Assembly (NCBI GenBank): GCA_002390225.1
Contig: DGOW01000046.1
Location: forward strand, 21,163 to 35,384
DNA length: 14,222 bases
Origin: Gemmatimonadales bacterium UBA4456
Lineage (GTDB): Bacteria; Gemmatimonadota; Gemmatimonadetes; Longimicrobiales; Gaopeijiaceae
Direction: 5' to 3'
Below are positions 8,215 through 14,222 of the stretch, one piece after another; within the stretch, counting starts at the first letter, position 1, and each line of letters starts with the position of its first letter. The translations under genes and the position numbers were made by a program. Under the pieces are notes generated by a model. That model worked only from the letters and a program-made list of their open reading frames with translations, did not search any database and was not told the DNA's origin.

Positions 8215-8910
8215 TCAGACCCCTGCGACGCGAGCGAGCGATGCGAGGTCCGGCACCTCGAGATCGGGGGCTGCCTCGGCTGGAGGTGTGGCGCCCGCTC
8301 CCGACCTCCCCGCACGGCGGTTCACCCAGACGCACCGGAATCCGAGCTCACCCCCCGGTGCGATGTCGTGGTACAGGCTCTGCGCGCAGTGGAGCACCTT
8401 CTCCCGCGGAAGATCCAGACGCCGAAGGACTTCGTCGAAGTGGCCTCGGGACGGCTTGTACGTACCCACTTGCTGGGCGGTCACGACCTCATCGAACGTC
8501 ACCCCGAGCCGAGCTGCGGAGCCGGCGAACAGATCGTCGTCGACGTTCGACACGATCGCGAGGCGATACCGTCCGGCGAGCGCCTGCAGTGCGTCCACAG
8601 AATCGGAAAAGGGCGGCCAGTCACCCACGGATGCCGCGAAGGCTGAGGCAGCGGTGCTGTCGACCTCGATCGAGTACGCGTCTCCGAACATCCTGGCGAC
8701 ATCCTGGAGAACGTCACGGTACGGTCGGAACGGACCGTCCTCAGCCGCGGGCTCGAAGCGACCGTACTGCTCGAGTAGCGTTTCGTTGTCGGGCTTGGCC
8801 GACGCGGGCTCGAGGAGCGCAGCGAGCGCATTCAGAATCCCCGATTCCCAGTCGATCAGCGTACCGTAACAATCGAAGGTGAGCGCTTCGACAGACGCAA
8901 AGTCGATCAT
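8215..8910 (-). CDS. HAD-superfamily hydrolase, haloacid dehalogenase type II-like
   Basis: This 231-aa cytoplasmic protein has the four HAD motifs. Motif I is FDCYGTLIDWESG, with nucleophile Asp13 and the form typical of the type II haloacid dehalogenase branch. Motif II is IVSNVDDD with Ser121. Lys152 lies in VGTYKPS. Motif IV is HCAQSLYHDIAPGGELG with Asp182. The Trp-Val-Asn-Arg-Arg near 195-199 is also characteristic of this branch. Members remove halide from 2-haloacids or dephosphorylate small metabolites, and the sequence alone does not choose. The C-terminal 30 residues are Ala/Pro-rich and variable. The ATG overlaps the TGA of the upstream M24 peptidase gene (ATGA), so translation is likely coupled, although one product is cytoplasmic and the other exported. 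Confidence 0.88.
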   Translation of the reverse strand: MIDFASVEALTFDCYGTLIDWESGILNALAALLEPASAKPDNETLLEQYGRFEPAAEDGPFRPYRDVLQDVARMFGDAYSIEVDSTAASAFAASVGDWPPFSDSVDALQALAGRYRLAIVSNVDDDLFAGSAARLGVTFDEVVTAQQVGTYKPSRGHFDEVLRRLDLPREKVLHCAQSLYHDIAPGGELGFRCVWVNRRAGRSGAGATPPAEAAPDLEVPDLASLARVAGV

Positions 8911-10217
8911 TTAATGACCAGGATTCGGTTGTTCACGGGATACAACCACTCCACCCCACGCTCCGTGACGACCGCATCATCCTCGAGCGGTATGCGAATC
9001 TTGGCGTTGTTCCAGTCTGGATTCGCTGTGTACGCAAAGAGCTCGATTGAGATCAGCGTCCCCGGTCGAAGCTCGTAGGTCATCCGGGTCGGGTTGAAGA
9101 ATGCGAGCGACGGACCGAGTCCGTGCCCCCAGTTGCCCACCGAGTGTGGACCCAGAATGACGTCGGTGACGGCGGGGTCATCCGTGGGCCGGTTGAACTC
9201 GATGCGATTGAAACCAGCGGCAACGATCGCATCCCACGTCCGCTCGACCGCCTCCTCTGCGGTCGGAGCCGGCTTGATGGTCGCCTTCATGATGTCTCGA
9301 ACCTGAAGGCCCCGCTCGAACGCATGGCGTACACCGGCCGGAGGCTCCGTTTCTCCCTCACGGAGCACATAGGCGATCCGCTTCATGTCGGTGTAGAAGT
9401 CGAGATAGCCCACGCCCCAGTCGAGCATCAGCAGATCGCCTCGCTGGATGATTCGGTCCGTCGACGTGGCCGCGATCCCGTCGGGGCCAGTGATGTAGAC
9501 CGACGGCATGTCGAAGGATGATTCGAGCCCACGGGCTAGCTGCTGGTCCGACATCCACCACGCAACATCCTCGAGCGTCGTCACACCCGGCGTAATCACT
9601 TCGTTGGAGAAGGCGCGCTCGGCAATCTCCCGGCTGATCTCCCCCGCCTCACCGAACGCGACGATCTCCAGCGCGGTGCGGGTTGCCCTGAAGTCGGACA
9701 CGAAGCGCTCTGCAGACACGAGCCGACTACCGTATGAGCCGAGCTCGCTTTGCAGATGCTGATACGACGTGTGCGACAGGCCGTCCGCCCCGCCAATCGA
9801 CTCAGCGATGTTCACCCCGATACGATCCGGGTTCCGCTCGGCCACATAGTCAGCGAGTTCCCCGGCCGAGCCGAAGTAATCGTACACCTCGCACTCCTCG
9901 AGCCGGTATCCCCCGACACCGAGTACGGCCCGTTCGACGCGGCCCCCGCGATTCGTGAAGACCCAATAGCCCCAATCACCAACGTATCCTCGCCCCAACG
10001 CCTCCCAGAGAGGGTCGAGCAGCCCTTCCCGCATGACGACGATCCACATGTCGAGATCGTTGTCCTGCATCGCCTGAGGCAGTACCAGATCGAACTTCTC
10101 CGCCCGGATCTGGCACATGCGCTCCCATCGGGCTCGGGCTTCCTGCGCGCTCGTGGGAGAGACCACAAGAAGAGTCAGGGCGGCGGCGATGAGCGTGCGT
10201 CTAAGCAGTGTGGTCAT
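8907..10217 (-). CDS. Exported M24-family metallopeptidase (Xaa-Pro aminopeptidase-like)
   Basis: This 436-aa protein has a signal peptide (1-24, ending SPTSA). It has a creatinase-type N-terminal domain (about 30-175) and a pita-bread catalytic domain (about 180-430). Visible metal ligands are Asp266 (LMLDWGVGY), Asp277 (FYTDMKR), His365 (WGHGLG), Glu392 (SIELF) and Glu412 (IPLEDDAVV). The spacing and order match M24 peptidases such as Xaa-Pro aminopeptidase and Xaa-Pro dipeptidase. The second His expected a few residues after HGLG (usually in HExP or similar) is absent; the region reads LAFFNPT. The substrate is therefore uncertain, though a role in trimming proline-containing or other peptides outside the cytoplasm is likely. 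It is the first gene of a pair with the HAD hydrolase. The ATG has no strong ribosome binding site. Confidence 0.9.
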   Translation of the reverse strand: MTTLLRRTLIAAALTLLVVSPTSAQEARARWERMCQIRAEKFDLVLPQAMQDNDLDMWIVVMREGLLDPLWEALGRGYVGDWGYWVFTNRGGRVERAVLGVGGYRLEECEVYDYFGSAGELADYVAERNPDRIGVNIAESIGGADGLSHTSYQHLQSELGSYGSRLVSAERFVSDFRATRTALEIVAFGEAGEISREIAERAFSNEVITPGVTTLEDVAWWMSDQQLARGLESSFDMPSVYITGPDGIAATSTDRIIQRGDLLMLDWGVGYLDFYTDMKRIAYVLREGETEPPAGVRHAFERGLQVRDIMKATIKPAPTAEEAVERTWDAIVAAGFNRIEFNRPTDDPAVTDVILGPHSVGNWGHGLGPSLAFFNPTRMTYELRPGTLISIELFAYTANPDWNNAKIRIPLEDDAVVTERGVEWLYPVNNRILVIK

Positions 10218-10555
10218 GAATTACTCGTGGCGCGAGATCGGTTGGAGACCGCCATTCTACACGGTCCCCATGCCAGCCGGCCAGCAACGCGCCGTTTTGC
10301 TTGAGATCTGATTGGGAGGGGAGCCGCGCACGCTGTCACCCGCCTCGTCACGACCACCCACACCGCCGCCGCATATCTCTTCACTGCTTCCGGCCTCAAG
10401 ACGCTCTTCATCGGCAGCGCCCCGCCGTTGCGCTCACTCGGCCTGGAGGCGGAGACGGCCATCTCTTTCGTGATCATGATCTCGACAGGCCGCAGTCCGG
10501 ACCTCTACTCCACAGGGTCATGCCGACCTGACGGCTTACCTGCCGGCGACAACGC
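10218..10555. other. Region without a supported gene
   Basis: These 338 bp lie upstream of the M24 gene and before the VOC relic. A plus-strand frame is open from about 10326 to 10607 and contains stretches such as LFTASGLKTLFIGSAPPLRS, but it has no start codon with a ribosome binding site and I do not recognise it. A minus-strand frame (10477-10214) overlaps the M24 start and looks like a shadow. The region should hold the M24 promoter, but no clear consensus is seen. Together with the next feature it looks like decayed sequence. Confidence 0.45.
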
Positions 10556-10939
10556 TCCTTCGGCCTGCGTACCCTCGGCCAGGTACACCTTCCGGTCTAC
10601 GACCTGAGTCGTGCGATCGACTTCTATCGCGACATGCTTGGCTTGGCTTGGCTTGGCGTTCCTGTTCGACGTGCCGGGTATGGGGTTCTTCTCGCTGGGT
10701 GACGTTCAGCTCACGCTCGGCGAGCGAGAAGACGGAGCTCCAGCCCATGCCTGGATCCTCTTCTTCACCGTGGAAGGCATCCAGTCGGCCGCTGATGAAC
10801 TGCGGGGCGAGGGGTCTCATTCAGGTTCGAGCCGACGCTGATTGGGGAGATGTCAGATCACGACCTCTGGATGTCGTTCTTCTACGACTGGGAAGGGAAC
10901 CAGTTGGCGCTCATGGGTGAGGTTTCACACGACCCTTGA
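10556..10939 (+). pseudogene. VOC/glyoxalase-fold protein relic with two frameshifts
   Basis: Three frames must be joined to read one small VOC (glyoxalase/bleomycin resistance) protein. Frame 2 gives FGLRTLGQVHLPVYDLSRAI then DFYRDMLGL. Frame 3 gives AFLFDVPGMGFFSLGDVQLT and continues through HAWILFFTVEGIQSAADELR. A third frame gives SFRFEPTLI, then MSDHDLWMSFFYDWEGNQLA and LMGEVSHDP before TGA at 10937-10939. DFYRDMLGL at the start and the FxDWEGNQLALM ending are typical of the fold. The first shift falls in a CTTGG x4 repeat (10 extra bases would explain it). The second looks like loss of one G near 10811. No start codon sits just before the first block. Function in life: metal-dependent small-molecule enzyme or binding protein, not further defined. 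Confidence 0.8.
10637..10657 (+). repeat. CTTGG x4 tandem pentanucleotide repeat
   Basis: Four perfect copies of CTTGG (10637-10656) plus a trailing C sit in the VOC relic. Two copies would give an unbroken reading of DMLGLAFLF. The two extra copies (10 bp) cause the frameshift, consistent with slipped-strand expansion. Confidence 0.85.
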
Positions 10940-10990
10940 CCATGATGCAGGCCACACTCTATTACTCCGCGTCACTCTTTTCAGAGCTAC

Positions 10991-10995
10991 AGGAG
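10991..10995 (+). promoter_or_regulatory. Ribosome binding site of the 141-aa unknown gene
   Basis: AGGAG stands 5 nt before the ATG at 11001. It supports this start over an in-frame upstream extension into the VOC relic. Confidence 0.75.
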
Positions 10996-11000
10996 CCAGA

Positions 11001-11426
11001 ATGTCGGATAGCGGCCAGATCCGGGTCATCCTGCGTTGGATCCAGATCAAGGACAACAAGGAGGCGATGTGGGACGACGAAGGCGAGTTCCGCTTCCGTT
11101 CGCGCATCACGACCAACGGAGAGTCCCACGAGCTGACCTTCCCGGAGCAGGGCTACTGGTCCATCTCCGATCATCCTCGTCGTAACAAGGTCGACAAGAT
11201 CGACAAGGTTCTGTTCGAGGGAGCCTTCGGTGACAATCTGATCGTCGAACTCTTCGGGGAAGAACTGGACGATCTCACGGCCAACGACCACCTCGTAGAC
11301 TACCGCCGCGAGTTCACGGGCGAGGGCTCGACGTGGATCGGACGGCACCAGCCGACCGACGAAGGGACGGAAGATCCGGAGAACATGCTGGATTGGCGGG
11401 TCTGTTACGAAGTCGAATCGGTCTGA
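11001..11426 (+). CDS. Small acidic protein of unknown function
   Basis: This 141-aa protein has no signal peptide, membrane segment or cysteine cluster. It begins MSDSGQIRVILRWIQIKDNK and is followed by GEFRFRSRI, a run of alternating hydrophobic residues that suggests a beta-sandwich. Later parts, such as VDKIDKVLFEGAFGDNLIVE and LFGEELDDLT, look like further strands joined by acidic turns. The C-terminus (ENMLDWRVCYEVESV) ends in another probable strand. I do not recognise a family; a C2-like or PLAT-like fold is only a guess. Coding character is good, with a proper ribosome binding site and a GC-rich hairpin 18 bp after the stop. It is a single-gene unit surrounded by gene relics. Confidence 0.82.
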   Translation: MSDSGQIRVILRWIQIKDNKEAMWDDEGEFRFRSRITTNGESHELTFPEQGYWSISDHPRRNKVDKIDKVLFEGAFGDNLIVELFGEELDDLTANDHLVDYRREFTGEGSTWIGRHQPTDEGTEDPENMLDWRVCYEVESV

Positions 11427-11444
11427 TCGAGACCTGATCTTTCA

Positions 11445-11476
11445 GAGGCCCCGCCGGCATGCGCTGGCGGGGCCTC
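11445..11476 (+). terminator. GC-rich hairpin after the 141-aa gene
   Basis: GAGGCCCCGCC (11445-11455) pairs perfectly with GGCGGGGCCTC (11466-11476) around a 10-nt loop, 18 bp after the TGA. The sequence that follows (GTTGCATT) has only a poor T tract, so termination may be inefficient. It could alternatively be a stabilising 3' hairpin. Confidence 0.7.
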
Positions 11477-11533
11477 GTTGCATTCAGGGGCGTCACTGCT
11501 GGCGCGCCTCCCCCACCGTCAGCACAATCTCTT

Positions 11534-11596
11534 CGGTTTTTATTCGGCACTGAAGTCGACATCCATCCGCACATCCTGCCGCTCTTCGATTCGGGC
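11534..11596 (+). pseudogene. Fragment of a Ser/Thr protein kinase-like gene
   Basis: Frame 2 reads RFLFGTEVDIHPHILPLFDSG. The block HPHILPLFDSG is the signature of the beta4-beta5 region of PknB-type kinases abundant in Gemmatimonadota, and RFL with a following Glu resembles the preceding helix C, apparently about three codons short. Nothing recognisable of the kinase remains on either side: no glycine loop, no HRD and no DFG. It is a short relic in a 282-bp gap (11427-11708) that otherwise holds only the hairpin. Chance similarity cannot be excluded on about 20 codons. Confidence 0.5.
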
Positions 11597-11708
11597 TACG
11601 CTGTAGAGCGCGTGCCGCAGTGTGCATGCCTGTGTCGGCACGCGGGCCTCAGATGGACCTGTTCGCGTAGCTCGGAACTCTGACTGTACGTCAGACCACC
11701 ACCGCGGG

Positions 11709-12647
11709 TCACACCGCCGCTAGACGTGCCTCCTGCCGTGCCTGGCCGCTATTTGAAAACGTCCACAGGAAGTTGGTGAAGCCCTCATCGTAGTCGGAGA
11801 TCCCGTTTTGCCCAGTGAGTTTCATGCGTTCGTCGTACAGCCGCTTCATCACCACGGAAACTGAGCCCTCGTACGCACCAGGATCTGGGCGCAGGGAGTG
11901 CAGCTCCTCCGCGAGCTCCTTCCTCATGCCGAGGTGATCGACCAGATCGTGATACGCCTGGGCATCCTCGGCCGTGAGCACCTTCAGCTGCCGGTGGAGT
12001 CGCTCCGCTAGTGCGGACTGCACGAGGACGGGATCACCCGAAGACATCAGCGAAAAGTATGACAGACCCTGGGCGTGCAACTCCTTCCAGTAGCCTTTCC
12101 TGTGCACGAACTCATGACAAATGACGTGTGGTTCGAAGATGCCGGTGTCACGGAAGAGCGCGACGTCACCGGAGACGATGTCACACACACCCATGGCGAA
12201 CGGGAAGACCAACTTCGCGAGCGTGAAGTCCCGTACCTCCGAACTCGTGTGGACACGCTGTCCCGTCACCCCTGCAATGAACTCCGTCAGGTGCGCGTTG
12301 ACCGATACCGCGAGGTCCTCACGCGGGATCTTCTCATCCGTCCATCCATCGTTCAAGCGACGAGCAAGCTTTTCGATATCATCCCTTCGAACTGAATCCG
12401 GCATCTCCTGAAGGGTCTTCACATCACACCCGAACTCACGCTGGAAGTCGATCCAGCGCATGTCCCGACGGCTGACCCAGTCTTTCATCGCACTCCCAGC
12501 GTACATACCGAAAGCGGCCGCACTCACGACGCGCCCGGGCAGGGTCGCGCCGAGCAGAAGCCGCGACGCCAGCGGGGCCGTCGCGATCACGTCCGTCAGG
12601 GAGAACGGCGCGTAGGTGGCGTCGTTTGGAATTCTGATCTCATCCAT
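11709..12647 (-). CDS. HEXXH putative zinc metallopeptidase, DUF3810-like
   Basis: This 312-aa protein has a HEXXH motif at 178-182 (CHEFVHRKGYWKELHAQG). The pattern around it resembles DUF3810, where HExxHQRG is followed by a Glu-rich ligand segment; here Glu189 aligns and the next acidic position is His191. The C-terminal part (RLYDERMKLTGQNGISDYDE, 269-288) also follows the DUF3810 ending pattern. Residues 20-55 are moderately hydrophobic (LASRLLLGATLPGRVVSAAA) and could contact or cross the membrane. DUF3810 proteins usually have clearer N-terminal membrane segments, so this is a divergent or shortened form. Zinc-dependent peptidase activity is inferred only. No strong ribosome binding site precedes the ATG at 12647. 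A glutamate synthase fragment starts immediately upstream on the other strand, so the native promoter may have been lost or replaced. Confidence 0.75.
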   Translation of the reverse strand: MDEIRIPNDATYAPFSLTDVIATAPLASRLLLGATLPGRVVSAAAFGMYAGSAMKDWVSRRDMRWIDFQREFGCDVKTLQEMPDSVRRDDIEKLARRLNDGWTDEKIPREDLAVSVNAHLTEFIAGVTGQRVHTSSEVRDFTLAKLVFPFAMGVCDIVSGDVALFRDTGIFEPHVICHEFVHRKGYWKELHAQGLSYFSLMSSGDPVLVQSALAERLHRQLKVLTAEDAQAYHDLVDHLGMRKELAEELHSLRPDPGAYEGSVSVVMKRLYDERMKLTGQNGISDYDEGFTNFLWTFSNSGQARQEARLAAV

Positions 12648-12905
12648 GACTGGCTATACGGTGCAGAAGGCGGTGGAGGTCCGAGGGCTCAACCCGGGAG
12701 AGGCAGCGATCTCGCCTCCGACCTTCCCGGACTTCGTCAAACCAGAGGACTTCCGTTCGGTCGCGGACGAAGTACGCGAGGTGACGGGAGGCATCCCGAT
12801 CGGGTTCAAGCTGTCCGCCCAGCACGTCGACGACGACATCGCCTTCGCTTTCGAGACAGGCTGTGATTAGATCATCCTCGATGGCCACGGTGGGGCCACA
12901 GACGC
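12646..12905 (+). pseudogene. Fragment of an FMN-dependent glutamate synthase-like gene
   Basis: Frame 1 reads TVQKAVEVRGLNPGEAAISP, then PTFPDFVKPEDFRSVADEVR, then EVTGGIPIGFKLSAQHVDDD and IAFAFETGCD, a TAG at 12868-12870, and IILDGHGGATDATR. This matches the FMN-binding barrel of glutamate synthase large-subunit-like proteins: an AEVRG-type start, ISPP.H.DF, EVTGGxPIGFK, and (Y/F)IxxDGxxGGTGA. Both the N-terminal and C-terminal parts of the gene are missing, and the TAG replaces what is normally a Tyr or similar residue. The family transfers the amide of glutamine to 2-oxoglutarate or acts in related reactions; this copy cannot encode an enzyme. Its 3' end meets the 3' end of proA (convergent), and its 5' end meets the start of the HEXXH gene. 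Confidence 0.8.
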
Positions 12906-12911
12906 TACGCG

Positions 12912-14195
12912 TCAGCTCCGAACCTGCCCCTCGCCCAGTACCACGAACTTCCGAGTGGTCAGCTCGTTCGCTCCCATCGGCCCGTAGGCGTGCAGCTTTG
13001 ACGTCGAGATCCCGATCTCCGCGCCGAGGCCTAGCTCACCACCATCCGCAAAACGCGTGCTGGCGTTCACGACCACGGTGGACGACTGGATCGCGCCCAC
13101 GAAGATCTCGGCTGCCGCAGGATCATCGGTGACGATGGCCTCCGTATGCCCCGACCCATACCGGGCGATGTGGTCGACAGCCTGCTCCAAGTCATCGACC
13201 ACGCGCACCGACAGAATCAGGTCGAGGTACTCTTCCGACCAGTCTTCATCCGTAGCAGGTTCGGCAGAGATGCCGGCCCCCTCCACGATCGACACGGTGC
13301 GGGGGCAACCCCGTAACTCGACACCGTCCGCAACAAGACGGGCCGCGATCTTGGGCAGGTGCACCGCTGCGGCGGAATGGAAGAGAAGCGTCTCCGCTGC
13401 GTTGCACACGCCCGGCCGCTGGACTTTGGCGTTGTGCGCGATGTCCGACGCCCTGTCGAGCGGTGCACTTTCGTCGATATACACGTGGCACACCCCCTTG
13501 TAGTGCTGCAACACCGGGATGCGACTCCTGGACGTGACCGCGCGGATCAGACCCTCCCCTCCGCGTGGTATGACGAGGTCGACTTCATCTTCCTTGGTCA
13601 GGAGGACGTCGATCGCCCCTCGGTCGGTAACCGGGATGAGTTGCACCGCCTGCTGGGGCAATGCGCTCGTGGAGAGGCCCATCGCCACGGCACCTGCGAT
13701 CGCGCGGTTCGTATGGATCGCTTCGGACCCGCCACGAAGGATGACGGCATTACCTGCCTTCAAGCAGAGCGCGGCCGCGTCGGCAGTAACATTCGGCCGA
13801 CTCTCGTAGATCATCGCGATAACGCCCAGCGGGATGCGCATACGAGCAACCCGCAGACCGTTCGGCCGCACCACCTCGTCCTCCAGTCCACCGAGCGGAT
13901 CCGGCTGGTCCGCGACCTCACGCACCGCCACAGCAAGCTTCGCAACACCACTAGCGTCGAGTTCGAGGCGATTGCGCATCGCCCCGGTGATCCCGTTCTG
14001 GTCGGCATTGTAGAGATCGATCGCGTTTGCGGACACGATCACGGAGGACTCGGCTTCGATCACGTCTGCAATCGCATGAAGCGCCGCGGTTCGCTCCGAT
14101 GCCGAAGACCGTGCCATCTGGAGCCCTGCCGCTCTCGCTTCCAACGCCATCTCGTCGATCACCTCCGCAACCGGTGGCTGTGTACTCGTCGTCAT
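12912..14195 (-). CDS. proA: Gamma-glutamyl phosphate reductase
   Basis: This 427-aa cytoplasmic enzyme catalyses the second step of proline synthesis, the NADPH-dependent reduction of L-glutamyl 5-phosphate to glutamate 5-semialdehyde. It belongs to the aldehyde dehydrogenase superfamily. Family blocks are visible throughout: RIPLGVIAMIYESRPNVTAD (120-139), KAGNAVILRGGSEA (146-159), VDLVIPRGGEGLI (205-217), KVQRPGVCNAAETLL with catalytic Cys264, VNASTRFADGGELGLGAEIG (about 375-394), and the ending LHAYGPMGANELTTRKFVV. Length is normal and no lesion is seen. The ATG at 14195 has a strong ribosome binding site. A partner glutamate 5-kinase gene (proB) is not in the window and could lie just upstream, beyond base 14222. 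Confidence 0.97.
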   Translation of the reverse strand: MTTSTQPPVAEVIDEMALEARAAGLQMARSSASERTAALHAIADVIEAESSVIVSANAIDLYNADQNGITGAMRNRLELDASGVAKLAVAVREVADQPDPLGGLEDEVVRPNGLRVARMRIPLGVIAMIYESRPNVTADAAALCLKAGNAVILRGGSEAIHTNRAIAGAVAMGLSTSALPQQAVQLIPVTDRGAIDVLLTKEDEVDLVIPRGGEGLIRAVTSRSRIPVLQHYKGVCHVYIDESAPLDRASDIAHNAKVQRPGVCNAAETLLFHSAAAVHLPKIAARLVADGVELRGCPRTVSIVEGAGISAEPATDEDWSEEYLDLILSVRVVDDLEQAVDHIARYGSGHTEAIVTDDPAAAEIFVGAIQSSTVVVNASTRFADGGELGLGAEIGISTSKLHAYGPMGANELTTRKFVVLGEGQVRS

Positions 14196-14202
14196 ACAGT
14201 GA

Positions 14203-14211
14203 CCTCCTCCC
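14203..14211 (-). promoter_or_regulatory. Strong Shine-Dalgarno sequence of proA
   Basis: GGGAGGAGG on the minus strand ends 7 nt before the ATG at 14195. It is the strongest ribosome binding site in the window and fixes the proA start. Confidence 0.85.
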
Positions 14212-14222
14212 TGGAAAGCACC

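Noticed and set aside
8028..8315. N-terminal extension of the tandem amidohydrolase by 96 codons
   Set aside because: The inner ATG at 8027 has a ribosome binding site and begins a signal peptide; the extension overlaps the HAD gene and lacks family similarity.
10326..10607. Plus-strand open frame that might encode a membrane-like protein
   Set aside because: There is no start codon with a ribosome binding site, no recognisable family, and it overlaps the VOC relic in a different frame.
10842..11000. Upstream extension of the 141-aa gene
   Set aside because: It runs through the third-frame remains of the VOC gene in another frame, and the ATG at 11001 has a good ribosome binding site.
12881..12898. 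Small hairpin TGGCC/GGCCA as a proA terminator
   Set aside because: The stem has only 5 bp, no T run follows on the minus strand, and it lies inside the glutamate synthase-like coding remains.
1..14222. CRISPR arrays, tRNA genes, insertion sequences, defence or phage modules
   Set aside because: I found no regularly spaced repeats, tRNA-like cloverleaf, transposase motif or terminal inverted repeats, and no defence-type domain on either strand.

Overview
The window is high-GC DNA with dense, mostly minus-strand coding. Several traits point to a Gemmatimonadota-like bacterium: exported amidohydrolases in tandem, a GYF-like domain joined to a single-pass membrane protein, a kinase-type HPHILPLFDSG relic, and an alpha2-type glycyl-tRNA synthetase with a zinc ribbon. 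This placement comes from protein flavour only; there is no rRNA or other phylogenetic marker to confirm it.

Left edge (1-2199). The 5' part of glycyl-tRNA synthetase (minus strand, cut by the window edge) diverges from nfuA, an Fe-S carrier. Four bases after nfuA comes an exported cyanophycinase-like (peptidase S51) gene. It carries an in-frame TAG at codon 79 and possibly a frameshift near its 3' end.

Centre (2140-10217, all minus strand). Read in the direction of transcription: an exported M24 metallopeptidase overlaps a HAD hydrolase by ATGA. After 187 bp come a 993-aa exported protein with two amidohydrolase modules and, 2 bp later, a third amidohydrolase-like protein. A strong hairpin terminator follows, then a GYF-like/transmembrane protein of unknown role. 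The exported enzymes suggest periplasmic or extracellular breakdown of peptides or related amides. Of the three amidohydrolase modules, only the C-terminal one of the large protein keeps the full set of metal ligands.

Right part (10218-12911). This is a decayed stretch. It holds a VOC/glyoxalase relic with two frameshifts (one at a CTTGG x4 tandem repeat), an intact 141-aa protein of unknown function with a good ribosome binding site and a downstream hairpin, a short Ser/Thr-kinase-like fragment, a HEXXH protein resembling DUF3810, and a fragment of an FMN-dependent glutamate synthase-like gene. At the right edge is proA (minus strand), complete, with a strong Shine-Dalgarno sequence.

I found no tRNA, rRNA, CRISPR array, insertion sequence or clear phage gene. 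I do not see convincing evidence of a new defence or mobile system. The most unusual items are the amidohydrolase set with graded loss of catalytic residues, and the concentration of gene relics between 10.2 and 12.9 kb.
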